Below, piece after piece: positions 1-11,397 of a stretch of DNA of 64,000 nt. The stretch spans positions 6,117,945-6,181,944 of the forward strand of contig NC_092541.1 in assembly GCF_037038585.1 (NCBI RefSeq). The letters run 5' to 3'. A program made the translations under genes and the position numbers. The notes under the pieces were generated by a model. It did no database searches. It had not been told where the DNA came from and saw only the letters and a program-made list of their open reading frames with translations. This DNA is from Patagioenas fasciata. Its lineage: Eukaryota; Chordata; Aves; Columbiformes; Columbidae. Each line of letters begins with the position of its first letter. Position 1 is the stretch's first letter.

Positions 1-330
1 AGACCCATTCAAGTGTGCTCAAGGAGCTGACTGGACTCAGTCCCTGAAAGGCAGAGGCAGCAAATACTCTCAGAAATCTCGTCTATACTCATTAAGGGCC
101 AGAAGGGAACTGGGAGCAGCTCACATGGGACTTCTGAGGGTAAATCATGCCTCACCACCCTCAATACTTTCTATGAGGCGGTGACTGGCGCTATATGGAA
201 GGGGAGGGACACTGGCTCTGGTGTACCTTGACTTTCACAAGACTTTGACATACCTTCATGGGTGCACACACACGCACACCTATAAGCACACAGAGATCTG
301 AACACTCACAGGCAAAAACACACTGAACGT
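1..330 (+). repeat. CR1 LINE reverse-transcriptase remnant with CA-rich tail
   Basis: Around 220-250 a decayed reading frame resembles the CR1 reverse-transcriptase motif VYLDF.KAFDT. It is followed by CA-rich sequence. The stretch is paralogous to about 53.3-53.6 kb and 63.05-63.35 kb, so the window opens inside an older copy of the same cassette. No intact frame. Confidence 0.65.
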
Positions 331-539
331 CTGTTATTTGGAGCTCAGATCCAACTTGCAGGCAGTGCAGTTGAGGGCTTTCCCCCTTCCCTTTAGTGAC
401 CTCAGTGAGATCAGTGCCAGGGAGCTCTGCCGGGAGAGCTCAGCCAGGGCTGATTCTCCTCTCCATGAAGCTGCTTTGAGCTGCTGCCCTAGTGCATCTG
501 GGGGTGGCCAATCTCACTGCTCTCTCATGCGGTAACAGG

Positions 540-1330
540 CACTGTGGACACAGGAAGGAGAGCGGATGTGTGTATCTAGAGCACAACAAGACCTTTGGCA
601 GCGTCTCTACTGTCATTACAAAACATGAGATGAATGGGTTCAGTGAAAGGAGGATAAGTAGGGTAAAAAATTGCCTGGACTACCAGGCTCAGAGAGTTGT
701 GACCACAGTGCAAAGCCCAGCTGGCTGACACACATCAGTGAGGTCTAATATTAGGGATCAGTAGTGACACCAATACTGTTTGAGGTTTTCATGAATGCCA
801 TGAGTGACAGGAAGTCTGTGGATAACAACCAGCAAGGGGAATGGGAAGTAACTGTGAGACACGGCTTTTGTTCAAAGAACCTGGACAGGCTGAAGAAATG
901 GGCTGACTGGAACCTCATTAATGCCAAAAAGAGAAAGGGCAAGGTTTTGCATATGACAGAGAGATCAGTCCCTGCAGTCATGCAGGCTGGGACTGGCTGC
1001 CGGGGAAACAGATCAAGACAAAATGAGATGGGGTTTTAGGACACACTTAGCTGAACATAAGGCAGCAGTGTGCCCTTGCAGTAATTAGGACCAACTGTAT
1101 TCTGAGCTGTATTATTCAAATTGTTGACAGCAGGTGCTGGAAAATGATCCTGTCCCTCTGTCCCATCACAGACCACATCTGGGGTACTGCATCCAGGCTG
1201 GTGGTCTGTGCTCCAAGAGGAGTAGTGACATCCTGAAGGGAGTTCAACAAAGTCCACCGCATAAATTAGGGGCCATGAGAAGGTGAGAGAATTGGATCTG
1301 TTCACCTTAGTGATGTCTCAGGGGAGAATT
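540..1330 (+). repeat. Degenerate CR1 LINE (RT to 3' part)
   Basis: Broken frames match the order of CR1 reverse-transcriptase blocks: a degenerate YLDFSKAFD-like block near 570, the block read here as GSVVTPILFEVFMNAMSD near 760, then the C-terminal part. It is paralogous to 43.09-44.08 kb and, more distantly, to 10.14-10.96 and 23.46-23.88 kb. Each of these lies upstream of a V1-family V segment, so an old CR1 has been carried along in the cassette. Confidence 0.6.
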
Positions 1331-1529
1331 TCCTGTTTTCCACAATGACTTGTTCAGAGGAAAACAAGAAGATGGACCTAATCCACGGAACTGCCCAGGA
1401 AACAGGGGAAATGTCCGGTAATGGGATCTCTTGTAGATGACCTCTGCAGGTCAATTCTCACATACATTCTGAATCTGGGTCCCCCCTCCCTGACGTCTGC
1501 ACAACCACGGGCACATAGGACCTCACACC

Positions 1530-1870
1530 TCCTCTGCCACAAACCAACTTTCAGTCATAGTGCTGGAAGTACACAGAGGCAGCTGAAGGGAGGCTCTCAG
1601 CCTCCTCACTGCCAACCGCAGGAAAGCAGTGGCTGCTGTTTCCAGCCCCTGAGCTCGGAGACAGCTCTGGGAAGCTGATCCATGTCCTGGCTCAAGTCTC
1701 TGCAGCTGCCCCAGGCTGCAGCTGGTGCAGTGTGGGTTTCTTCTTGCTGGAGGACAGACAGAGTACTTTCCCCAGGAGTCAAAGTTGTGGCTGTGCAGAG
1801 CCGTGGAGTCCTGTGAGCGGGTGACACACCGAGCGGCACCAACGCAGGACTCAGGTCCGGGGCGGAGCTG
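1530..1870 (+). promoter_or_regulatory. Conserved 5' block upstream of V1 (putative V promoter region)
   Basis: A roughly 300-bp block whose landmarks recur upstream of all six V1-family segments: GGACTACACAGAGGCAGCTG-like, CTGCTGTTTCCAGCCCCTGA-like, GACAGCTCTGGGAAGCTG and TTCTTGCTGGAGGA. Copies lie near 11.11, 24.03, 36.25, 46.06 and 55.32 kb. Position and conservation suggest promoter or 5' regulatory function. I see no convincing TATA box. The role is inferred. Confidence 0.5.
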
Positions 1871-1875
1871 GTGGT

Positions 1876-2097
1876 GGAGAGGAGAGGAGAGGAGAGGAGA
1901 GGAGAGGAGAGGAGAGGAGAGGAGAGGAGAGGAGAGGAGAGGAGAGGAGAGGAGAGGAGAGGAGAGGAGAGGAGAGGAGAGGAGAGGAGAGGAGAGGAGA
2001 GGAGAGGAGAGGAGAGGAGAGGAGAGGAGAGGAGAGGAGAGGAGAGGAGAGGAGGAGGAAGAGGAGAGGAGAGGAGAGGAGGAGGAAGAGGAGGAGG
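1876..2097. repeat. Purine-only (GGAGA)n microsatellite upstream of V1 leader
   Basis: About 35 near-perfect GGAGA units (1876-2050), then an imperfect GGAGGA/GGAAGA continuation. No pyrimidine occurs on the + strand for 222 nt. It ends about 60 bp before the V1 ATG. Equivalent tracts lie before the other V1-family leaders. Long reading frames here encode only low-complexity peptides and are artefacts. Confidence 0.95.
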
Positions 2098-2160
2098 CGG
2101 TGACGGAGCAGAGAGCCGGGGCTGTCGGGGGGAGCAGGGCGCAGGCGGCGGAGCGGCGGG

Positions 2161-3001
2161 ATGCGGCGGTGCCGGGGCGCAGGGCTGGCGGCACTGGCCG
2201 CGATGCTCCTGGGTGCGTGGGGATGGCGGGGCTGGATGGGGGCTGAGGCTGTGGCTGGGGTGGCGCATGCAGGTCCCTCGATGCTGTCGTCTCCTCTGGC
2301 TTTTACACGGATATCTGGCCCCTACCAGCCTCCCTTCCATCCCACATTCTCTCTAGAAATCTAATTGTTATATTCTTTGTCCAGCACTCCCTGTTTCCCC
2401 TCTTTCCTCTGAGTCTTTCCTTATAACTCATGAAGTCACTCATTTACCATGATAATTTATTTTCATTATTCTTTTGACCTCCCTTTTTGCTTTTCTAATT
2501 ATTCTACTCTTCCACCCATCATTCACGCATTCATCTCTCCACCAACTGTTAATGGACATTTCTGTTCCAGCACATGTTGACAACTTCTGTAAACTCTTCT
2601 CCTCATCATCTCTCTATGTTCCTGACTTCTTCTGTGGCATTTGTCCTGGGAAACAGCAGGCAGGGCTGTGCAGTTTATCAGGTATATTTCTTATTTTTCT
2701 CCCCGGCAGTGGCTGTGGGCAAAGCACAGGTGCAACAGGACCCGTCGGCAGAGACCATCGAGGGCACCGAAATCAGCATCAACTGCTCACATCCCAACAT
2801 AAAGACAACCGACTACATCTACTGGTATCGTCAGCTCCTGGGCCGAGCTCCCGAACTCCTCGTGTGGGGTGTTAAAGCATCCAAAGCGCTGTCGGACCCG
2901 CCGGGTTGGCTGTCGGTGGCGGCAGACCGCCGGTCCAGCGCCCTGTGGCTCTCCCGGCCCCGGCGCGGGGACGCGGCGGTGTATTACTGCGCCGTGGGAG
3001 A
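2161..3001 (+). CDS. TRAV: T-cell receptor alpha/delta variable segment V1 (two exons)
   Basis: Germline V segment encoding the antigen-binding domain of a T-cell receptor chain. Exon 1 (2161-2212) encodes a signal peptide beginning MRRCRGAGLAALAAMLL and ends at a GT donor. The intron is 2213-2709. Exon 2 starts after the CCCGGCAG acceptor at 2710 and keeps the phase-1 splice typical of V genes. Exon 2 carries the first cysteine in INCSHPN, the core Trp in YWYRQ, and the second cysteine in VYYCA. It ends at the RSS heptamer. No stop interrupts it. One oddity is PPGWLSV in framework 3, where the other copies have PPGRLSV. Framework 3 resembles chicken V-alpha group 1 as I recall it. Use with delta as well as alpha cannot be excluded. 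The segment looks functional. Confidence 0.92.
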
Positions 3002-3040
3002 CACGGGGAGAGGAGCCGGGGCTGCGGCCGGGCACGAACC
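3002..3040 (+). other. 23-bp-spacer RSS of V1
   Basis: Heptamer CACGGGG (3002-3008), a spacer of exactly 23 bp (3009-3031) and nonamer GCACGAACC (3032-3040). The consensus is CACAGTG-N23-ACAAAAACC. The essential CAC and the spacer length are kept; heptamer positions 4 and 6 are non-consensus. Confidence 0.9.
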
Positions 3041-3095
3041 GCCGCGGGCGGGGCCGGGCGGGTGTGGGGGGGGAGGGGAGAGCCCCTGACCGGAC

Positions 3096-3134
3096 CCGCC
3101 AGGGGGCGCCGCTGCTCTGCCCGCAGGGGGCGCC
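3096..3134 (+). promoter_or_regulatory. Two CTCF-core-like motifs 3' of the V1 RSS
   Basis: CCGCCAGGGGGCGCC at 3096-3110 closely matches the CTCF core (CCACCAGGGGGCGC type) in forward orientation, 55 bp after the nonamer. A second partial match, CCGCAGGGGGCGCC, lies at 3121-3134. All the other V1-family segments have a motif at the same place. Binding is inferred from sequence only. Confidence 0.6.
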
Positions 3135-4205
3135 CGGCCCCGCCTGATCCCGGGGCGGTTCAGCCGCCCGACCGACACCGGCTTCAGCATCTCTTGGTCC
3201 TCCTTGCAGTCGCTGTCTGGGCTCAGCACCTCTTCTCATCGATGACTGCTGCGGGTCTGTGCTCCTGAAGGCAGCAAAGAGCTGTGCTTGGACAGCGCTA
3301 CATGTGGAGTCTGAGACGGTCTGTGCAAGGCAGGGAGGGGAGTAGGGTGCTTTCCACAAGCTCTCTTGCTTCCCCAGAAACGGCTCAGAGCTTTCTGGGA
3401 AACGTGGCATCCTTTGGCCTGTCTGTAAAGACCTGCAGCATTGTCTCAGAAATGCATCGCAGAGGTCACCGATTCCCCTCCAGCCCATGGAAGCCTGGTC
3501 CTCCTCTTGCCTCTGTCCTCCTCCCACCTAGAATGCTGAGCTCTTTTTGCCTTTTAGGAAGGCAAAGTGACAGCTGTAGGTCCTTCACACGGGGACATGG
3601 CACAGGGAGATCATGGTGTCACAGCAAACTGACCCCAAGTCCTTCAAGGAGATGCTCAGCGTAGTGGGTGTCTCATCAGCGCTTATCTCCCTTGTGAAAA
3701 CACACCAACAGATCCCGCCCAGTGTTTTGTCCCTTCCCAAGGATACACACAAGGATCTCAACCCTACGTATGGAGAAACACTCATAGGATCCTTGGGCAT
3801 TCACATGGTGCAATTAGGAATGATGCAATGAAGAAACCAATGCCCTGAGGAGTTTTCAGAGTTGCAGTGGGAGTCAGCCCGTACATGGCAAAGACCCATT
3901 CCAACAAACCAGAAATGTTTGTCAGAGCTCTGCCATGTTCTCTTTACTGTGGTTTGCCACCTGCTCCTCAGCCCTGGCAGGGCCAGGCTTTCATCTGCAC
4001 TCAAGTGGTTACCTTGCCTTGCAGCTGTGATTGATTTTATTTCTCCAACACCAACAGACACAAGGGATTTATCCCAGGACATCTCTGGTATCTCTCTCTA
4101 GGCTGGGTAGCTGATTCTTTCCAGACATGACAAAGCTGTTCCAAACAGAGCAGTACGTTGCCCTGAATGAAGCACAAATATAGCAAAACATGGTGAACCC
4201 AAAGT
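3135..4205. other. Intergenic, nothing recognised
   Basis: Downstream flank of V1. No reading frame with family resemblance, no clear repeat ends and no RNA gene were seen. Confidence 0.4.
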
Positions 4206-4209
4206 GGCA

Positions 4210-4657
4210 TGTGACTTAGTCTTCTCCATGGGTCTCCTAACAGTGGTGGGAATGGGTTCATCCTTGTCACTGTGTGGAGTGAGCAGTCCCTGTAGTTCTA
4301 ATCTAATTCTTCCTTGGCAGACTTTCCTTCCTGGAGATCTCCTGCACCACCACCCTTGTCCTCAAAATGCTGGAGAATTTTTCTGGCACCAGGCCTACCA
4401 TTTCAGATTCCTGCTGTCATTTTTCCACGTCTTCATGAGCATGACTGAGTTTATGACCCTCTCAACCATGTTCTTTGATCGTTATATCACAATATGCAAA
4501 TACTCTGTAAAACACTCTATCATGACAAAGAAAGTCCACTTCCTGCTGGTGCTGGGAGCATGGGCTTTGTGCTCATCTTCTCCCAGGTGGCTCTGCTTTT
4601 GAAGCCTCCTTTCTGTACCAAGAACATTGTTGACTATTTCTACCATGCTGTCGGGCC
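4210..4657 (+). pseudogene. Olfactory receptor pseudogene fragment
   Basis: Pieces of a seven-helix odorant receptor in the correct order but in several frames. A TM1-like stretch (GLLTVVG / NGFILVTVW) lies at 4225-4285. TM2-like FLEISCTTTLVLKMLENF lies near 4325-4380. TM3 and the DRY-type motif, read MTEFMTLSTMFFDRYITICK, lie near 4440-4500. TM4 LLVLGAW is near 4545, and extracellular loop 2 with TKNIVDYFYHAVGP ends near 4657. At least three frameshifts and in-frame stops separate them, and the C-terminal half is missing. Olfactory receptor genes adjoin the TRA/TRD V region in mammals, so the location suits the locus. The subfamily is not assigned. Confidence 0.8.
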
Positions 4658-4659
4658 AA

Positions 4660-5745
4660 CATGGGCATGGTAAATTGGGTCTGGGTCGACCGTGACTGGA
4701 TGCCAGGTGCCCACCAAGCTGCTCTATCACTCCCCCACCATCAGCTGGACAGGGGGAGAAAATACAAAGAAGCGCTTATGGATCAATATAAGGACATGGA
4801 GATCACTCATCAATTTCTATTACAGGCAGAACAGTCGACTCGGGGAAATCAGTTGAATTTATTACCAATGAAATGAGAGTAGGATAATAAGAAAGAAGAA
4901 CCAATCTCAAACACCTTCCTCCCGTCCCTCCCTTCTTCCAGTCATTTCCCTATGTGCACTGTGGGGAGTTCCTCTCCTCCCACAGAGTGTAGGGTTTTGT
5001 TTGGGCAGGACCAGATCCTCGGGTGCCAGGGAGTCAAGTGGTTTCTGTCAACCCACCACACCTGTGCTGGGACAAGTGTTCCACAAGCAGAGCTGTAGCC
5101 TGGCCTGGCTCAGGGGTGCTGGAGTTGCTGGGCAGCTGAGTGCCCGTGGGGGATGTCCCAGCATGTACTCTGTGGTTGGGCTGGTGTCTGCAGGTTCCAC
5201 TGTATCCCCAGGGCAGGATTGGTGCTGTGCCCTGGGGCTGCCTGTGGGGCAGGGAGAGAGTGGAGGACTCTGGGAGTCCCAGGCAGGGTGAGGAGCTGGA
5301 TTGCCCAGATGCTGGCACTTCACCCCAGTGGTAGTGATGCAGGTCTGGTGTGGGAGGAGGGGAGGCCTTTGTCTCTGGAGATGGCAAGAATGTGTCCTGT
5401 GGCCAAAGAGATGGAGAGGGTCAGTGTCTCTGCCCCAGGTCTCAAGCAGGAGGAATGTGCATGGAACTTTGCCTAATCTGTTGGGTCCTCTGTGCCTGAA
5501 CCCCTCTTTTGAGCTTCACAAGCTGTGGGACCCTGAAAAGCCAACTTTCTGTAGGGACACCGTCTGTAAGCTGTGGAAGGCTGCTGAAAATTGGGGATTT
5601 GCTTCAGGAATGCTCAAGGGACAGACGTTTCGTGTCACTGAGACCTGCAGAGCTTGGCTTACAGAGTCCTTATCAACCCTGTTTGCAAGGGAAATGATAT
5701 CAATAGCTGAAAACCTCTGTCACCCCACTTCATCATTAATCAGTG
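4660..5745. other. Intergenic, nothing recognised
   Basis: Reading frames here are short and overlap on both strands without family resemblance. No repeat termini seen. Confidence 0.4.
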
Positions 5746-5748
5746 TGC

Positions 5749-6492
5749 TGTTTTGCCTCAAAGAGAATTAATTTTCTTCATGCCATTAGAACACTTTCTT
5801 TTTCTGTAGCCAGCATGGTCATGTGGATTAATTTGAGAACAAGAAGATAACACCCCAGGACAGAGTTAAAGTTTTTTAATTGTTATCTGGGAGCCAAGGA
5901 CTTTCAGAGCACTCTTTCTCCTTTTGTGAGGCAGCTGGGAAGGGGGACATAGATGGGCCAGACCTTGACTGACACCCAGGCTGATCAGTAAGAATATTCC
6001 ATGCCATTAACATTGTGCTTCATATTTAAGGATGGTTGGGATCTTCCAGCTAGGTTTTGGGTTGGAGTCAGGATGGATGGGGATGAAGACCTGTTATGGT
6101 TCTGCTCTGTTTTAGTGGAGTGCTATTCATGAGTTCCTTTAGTTCAAACTTTGGCCATCCTGACATTTTGCAGTAGCCTCTGGGCCTTTCTGCCTTTTTC
6201 TCTCTTCTGTCTCTGGGATCGGCTGTTTGGGACTAAAGTATTGCTTCCTGGGACTGGCTGTGCAGTGCAGAGTTTGTGAGGGATTACATTGAGTACCTTT
6301 ATTTTCTATTTCCATTTTATATATAGTACTATTAGTAGCAGTCTATTAAAGTTATTTTATTAAACTGTGTTTAAATCAGTCCGTGAGTTTCTCCCTTCTC
6401 TTTTGATTCTCTACCCTGTTCGGGTCGGGGAGGTGGGGGAGTGAGCAAGTGGCTATTGTGGTTATATTGCTGGTTTGGGTTAAACCGTGACA
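5749..6492 (+). mobile_element. Endogenous retrovirus LTR (ERVL-like), solo
   Basis: It begins TGTTTTGCCTCAAAGAG, a start typical of avian ERVL-like LTRs, and ends GGGTTAAACCGTGACA, giving TG...CA termini over about 744 bp. T/A-rich sequence with ATTAAA-like signals lies near 6345-6365. No internal retroviral genes adjoin it. The flanking 5-mers do not match, so the edges are approximate or the target-site duplication has decayed. Confidence 0.65.
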
Positions 6493-7454
6493 GTCGGGTA
6501 AGAGCAGGTGATGTTGATGAAGGACTTTGGAAACTGTCCCTCCACAAGAAAAGGATCTCTGCCAGTGTTTGAACTTACCAGTTGGGAAAAGGGCAATATC
6601 CACAGCCCCGTATGTCGATGGGTGCATGGCTGGCTGGCTGACTGGGTGGATGGGTGGATGGACAGATGTGTTCTGCTCATCACACTGACCCTGGCTGAGG
6701 CCTCAGATGTTCTTTTGATCAAATCAGTGCCCAGTAGCATTGGTCAAACAAGAGGGATGGTTGTGAATGAACGTTGCCTGCCACAACCATCTCACGGGTG
6801 TTCCATTGCCACCTGCACTTCTCAAGGGGACTAGGATGATCAGCTCCTGCACAGAGCTTTTAGAGAGCAGAGCTGGTCCTGACATAGCAGTACCTCGGGG
6901 GTGCTGGTCTCGAGCAAAGCTGTTCCATCCACTCTCCTGCTGTCCCTTGGGGACACCTTTTGTCCTTTTCTCCTTCCCTAGCACAGCAGTGACCAGAGCA
7001 AGAGGTGTCCCATGCCCAGGAGCCTGCAGGGTGTCTTGCCTCCATTGCCCCCTGCAGAGTAATAGCTTTGCACCTGAGGATAACAGAGGTTGTGTTTCTT
7101 GTTTGCAGGAACTCTGGGTGTATGTTTGGGCCAAGACACTGCAAGGTGAGTGCTGATTGCCACTTGCTCTGTGGTGACCGGGTTGTTTTCCATACTGTCA
7201 CAGGAAAGTGCCCCAAAAAGGTCCAGTGCACTGGGTCTCAGTAGCTTGTTTTCCCTGAGCAGCTTGGGAGGGTGCACATGGAGGAAAGTCCCACCCCTTT
7301 GCCATTTTAAAGTTCACACAGAGTATCTGACTGCATTTCACAAAGAGTGAAGGCTGGATTTGGAGAGCCTTGCAGCTAGGGGAGCAGAAGAGAAGGAAGA
7401 AAGGGAAAAAGGAAGAGAGGAAGAAAGGAAGAGAAAGAAAGGAAGAAAGGAAGA
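6493..7454. other. Keratin 3'-flank block, no gene
   Basis: Shows patchy similarity to 29.52-30.1 kb, for example around a shared CCTTSCCYAGCACAGC-type stretch. That region lies in the flank downstream of intact keratin 1, in the direction of keratin transcription. No coding potential supported. Confidence 0.4.
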
Positions 7455-7541
7455 GGAAGGAAGGAAGGAAGGAAGGAAGGAAGGAAGGAAGGAAGGAAGG
7501 AAGGAAGGAAGGAAGGAAGGAAGGAAGGAAGGAAGGAAGGG
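7455..7541. repeat. (GGAA)n microsatellite
   Basis: About 21 uninterrupted GGAA units, preceded by an irregular GAAA/GGAA purine stretch from about 7380 and followed by three GGGA units. Confidence 0.97.
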
Positions 7542-7651
7542 AGGGAGGGATAAGGAAACATGATCCATGTTCATGTTCATGGATTCATTCTTTGTCCAGC
7601 CCTATGTCTGTACTTCCTGGGGAGCCTTCCCAAGGGCCACGTCCAGTAGCT

Positions 7652-7957
7652 TTTCCAGGGGAGGCACTTTCTGCCACAATAACAGCTGAAAATGCCAGAG
7701 AGGTCACAGCAGCCAGAGTTGATGGGCACTCCATCACAGCTGAGGATGCTGCCAACAGCAGCAGAGGTGGAGGAGCCCACAACGGTGTTCTGTGGGAAGG
7801 AGCTGAGGATGGGGCCAGGCAGGGTCACCACAACAGGGGAGGGCTCAATGACAACAGTGGAGTTCTGGCTCTGCCTGACTCAGGGCTCATTGCAGCTGTT
7901 GGCCAGTGGGATTGGGCTGCAGGGCTGGCAGGGCAGGCACTGGTCATAGCAGGACAT
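7652..7957 (-). pseudogene. Feather-type beta-keratin pseudogene (premature stop, lost stop)
   Basis: The start at 7957 opens with [21 protein letters not shown], as in feather keratins. Codon 26 (7882-7880), normally Cys in NEPCVRQC, is TGA. The beta-sheet core [20 protein letters not shown] follows intact. At the C-terminus the family ending KCLPC reads KCLPW (7657-7655), and the original stop is gone, so the frame runs on to 7577. A TATA-like box and an exon-1 relic lie upstream. Both lesions make a normal product unlikely. This copy carries QCLPCQ near the N-terminus where the three intact genes have QCQSCQ. Confidence 0.88.
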
Positions 7958-8374
7958 GCTCTAAAGCTCTGGATGTGCACCTGGATGAAGCAGAGCACAA
8001 AGGTGGGTGAAGAGCAGCATGCTTACACTGTCACAAAGGAACAAAGGCCACTACTGAATGGGCACATGGAAGCAGTGCCAGGAGACACAGAGTCTTCATT
8101 GATTCAGCCTGCCAGGTCTCTACAAAGAGCAGGGAACCTCTCTTCCAGTGAATAAACCAAAAGACCCAAGCTCTTTGAGCAGACATTCTCCACGTTTGCC
8201 TCTCCCATGGCAAGGAGTTCCAGGACCAAGAAGTGAACAAAGCCAAGTTCAGCTAAGAGGTGTATTGAGGAAAGATCTGACTTTGGAAGAGGAAAAGAGA
8301 CTTCAGACCCACCTGGCACCCAAACAGAAGGAGGCAAGAGAATTGGATGAGAGAGCAGGCAGGGACTTGTCTGC

Positions 8375-8382
8375 CTTTTATA
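8375..8382 (-). promoter_or_regulatory. TATA box of keratin pseudogene
   Basis: TATAAAAG on the - strand, about 420 bp upstream of the ATG. A relic of the 5'-UTR exon follows (8310-8350, - strand), ending at a CAG|GTGGGT donor-like junction. The layout matches that of the intact keratins. Confidence 0.6.
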
Positions 8383-8439
8383 CCTGCCCTACATTGCCGC
8401 AAGGCAAGAGGCACCCTTGGCAGGGGTAACAATTTTCTG

Positions 8440-10130
8440 ACAAGCTCATCTTGAATGTAAACCATCACAGGTAATGAGATGGGTGGTGCTTTGGTTTCCT
8501 GCACTTCTGTCTTTTCATTTCCAGGTTTGTGTCATGCCCATTCCCCAATGAAGCAGACAAATGTTGTCATTCTGGGACATCCTGTTGGGGCTGAAGTGTC
8601 GCTCTCCGGAAGAAGCTCCAGGGATCCTCAGCTGGATCCCCAGATGCTCCTGTGCATAAGGACATGCCATATCCATCTCTTTCCCTCCCTCCTCAGCTCA
8701 CCCCCAATGGTCACTTTTTTCCTCCCCAGGTGTGTGCATTATGCTGCTGGTTTTGACCCATCCTGCCCAGCACTGCCCTCAGGACAAATTATTGGACTGT
8801 TTTGACTGGTCTCCTCTCTGTGCAGTCTGTGAGTACACAGACAATGCCATGGGTTTTCCTGGGGCCTTGTCCTTCCCCAGAATGCTCTAGCGTTGCTGTG
8901 GTTCCCCCCAGGTGTCCTCAATAGAATCTACAGTTTCTTGTGTTGTTACATGTATTCTTGTCTTGTGTGCTATTGTGAGCAGCTCTTTTTGTGTGAATTC
9001 ACTTGAGAGCACAAATTTGTGCGTGATTCCACACCTGTGTGTATGAGCCTGTGTGCGTGTGTCCTTGTCACTCATCAGGAAGAAATGAGGCGCTCACAGC
9101 AGGGACACTCTCTATTACTTTGTTCATGAGCAACATGTGTCCAGGGTCAAAAGGAGCCCAAGTGCACTTCAATGGCATGAAACTGCTAGAGATCTGACCA
9201 TGCAAGAGGCGCTGAAATGCAGCACCTGTCTCCTGAGCCCTCCTTTTCCTGCCCCTCCAAACTTGCCCTCCTCTACTGTTGATTTCCAGCCACAACAATG
9301 ATGGTTTCGCTCCAGTTTAGATCCTTCATTTAATTACAAGTAACAGTATTTGAAATGCCTCAGCACAGTGGGAAGTCCCCTCCACATCTCCCTCCATGTG
9401 AGGGCACAGCCACAAGACAGCTGAGGAGGGTGGGGATTGCTTTATGGGCAAGGACAAAGACTGAGAAATCCTGCACAACCATGTGCTGGCCATCCCTGAG
9501 TGGATGTGCTTCCAATGCATTGCTGAATGTGTCTGGGACGGCACAGAGCCCACGCTTGTGTCCAGGACAATGTCAAAGGTACTTGTGCAGCCCATGGATT
9601 AGGTGCTGTGCCATGCAGGGACTATGACCTTGGATGAGACAGGTATTGAATGAAGAGAACGTGGAGTCTACTGTCGCTGTGCTGTGAGTGGAAGGAAAGA
9701 CCCTGTGGCTTGCACAGGAAAGACAAAGAACTGATAACTGCTTTGGACTTCAGCACCCAGGACCACCATGTCCCGCACTGGAATCTCAGTCTGAGTGCGC
9801 AGCAACTGTCCGTGGAAGGGAAGAGACTTTGGCTTTGAGGACACATCCTCCAAAGCCTGGTATTTTCCCACAGGGGTGAACAGAAGAGACCCTCTTTCCA
9901 AGAAGGGCTCTGCATAGTGAATAAAGTTCCTGAGCCCATCTCCCCTCCTGAATGTTTGTCTGCCTGAGCTAAGGTCCAACTTGGAGACAGCACAATCGAG
10001 AGCTTCCCTCCTTCCCTCCAGTGACCGCAGTGAGACCAGTGCCAGGGAGTTCTGCTGGCAAACCCAGGGCTGATTCTCCTCTCTGTGGAGCTGCCTCTGA
10101 GCTGAAGATTTAGTGTAGCCAAGGGCCAAC
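8440..10130. repeat. Keratin upstream flank, paralogous block
   Basis: The same sequence recurs at about 34.82-36.0 kb and 41.65-43.08 kb, in each case upstream of a broken keratin. Shared marks include a TTGTGTGAATTCAC region near 8990 and a CCAGGGTCARAAGGAGCC stretch near 9140. No gene recognised; short antisense frames are not conserved among the copies. Confidence 0.6.
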
Positions 10131-10139
10131 CTCATCGAT

Positions 10140-10960
10140 TTCTCATGGTGTAACCAACACTGTAGAGAAGGGAAGTGCAGGGGAGGTGTGTACCTGCAGT
10201 TTGAAAGGACCTTTGACACCCTCTTCTGTACATGTGGAGCATGAATGTCTTCATTAAGGAGCTGATAAGTTGTGTTAAAATGAAGAATGTGTCTGTCTGG
10301 CACCTCATGAAGCTCAAGAAGAGCAAGGGCAAGGTTTTTTTCTGGGGTAGAAACCAGACCATGCAGTAACAGATGTTGGGGTGTCACTGCTAGGAAGCAG
10401 ATCCACAGAAGACAATGTGTGTTTTTAGGAGACACTTAGCTGAACACAAGACAGCATGTGCCCTTGCAGCCAAGAAGACCAACCACATCCTGAACTCTGA
10501 CAACCAAAGTATTGGCAGCGAGTGCAGGAAACTGTCCTTACCTCTCTGTCCATTTGAGAACCCACCTGGAGTGCTGCTGCCAGGCTGGGGCTTCCCAGTC
10601 AAAGAAGGTTATCGACATACAGAAAGGAGTCCAACAAAGGCCACCAAGGGGCATAGTGTGCTGCCAAACCTCACAACTGAGGAGAGGCTGAGAGAACTGG
10701 GTCTGCCCATCTTGGAGATGTCTCATGTAAGACCTTCTTGCCCTCTACAACTTCTTCATCAGAAGATGGAGAGAAGATGGACCAAGACTCAGAAGTGCAC
10801 AGTAAGAAGAGTAGAGGCAATAGACCAGTAAATGAGATGGGAAGAAGTTTGCCTAAGCAATAGGCTGAAAGAAAAAAGAACTGGAACGGGATTCTCAGTG
10901 AGGTTGTGCAATCTCCCTCCTTAGAGGTGTTCAAGGCTGGAATGAATGTGGCCTTGAACA
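10140..10960 (+). repeat. Degenerate CR1 LINE upstream of V2
   Basis: Decayed CR1 RT C-terminal and 3' sequence (GCAGCCAAGAAGACCAACCA near 10468, then GAGGAGAGGCTGAGAGAACT near 10679). It aligns with the CR1 relics upstream of V1, V4 and V6. Confidence 0.55.
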
Positions 10961-11109
10961 ACTCGGTCTAAAGGAACCTGTTCCACCAGAGGGCCAACCT
11001 ATATGACCCCTGGAAGTCCATTATCACTTACATTCTCACTGTATAACTCCCATGTTACCCCTGTTCTCCCTGACCCCTGCACACCCACATTTCTCCTCAC
11101 ACTCCCTCT

Positions 11110-11397
11110 GCCACAACACAACTTTCAGGCATTGTACTGGGACTACACAAAGGCGGATGGAAGGAGACTCTCAGCCTCCTTGCTGCCAACCGCAAGAAAC
11201 CAGTGGCTGCTATTTCCAGCTCCTGAGCTCAGAGACAGCTCTGGGAAGCTGGTCCATCTCCTGCGTCAGGGCCCTGCTGTTCCCCAGGCTGCAGCCGGCA
11301 CTGTGTGGGATTCTTCTTGCTGGAGGAGGGGCAGAGTCCATTTCCCAGAAGCCAAAATTCTGGCCGTGCAGAGCCTCGGAGCCCGGAGAAGAGAAGA
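11110..11397 (+). promoter_or_regulatory. Conserved 5' block upstream of V2
   Basis: Copy of the V-family 5' block, with GACAGCTCTGGGAAGCTG at 11231 and TTCTTCTTGCTGGAGGA at 11311. Confidence 0.5.

Noticed and set aside
2787-3527. Long antisense frames over the V exons (also near 12.5-13.2, 25.1, 37.8-38.3 kb)
   Set aside because: Shadows of GC-rich V exons on the opposite strand; they cross the RSS and have no family resemblance.
4204-4602. 132-codon frame as an intact olfactory receptor
   Set aside because: Only one transmembrane region and the DRY-type motif are in frame; the rest is frameshifted or missing.
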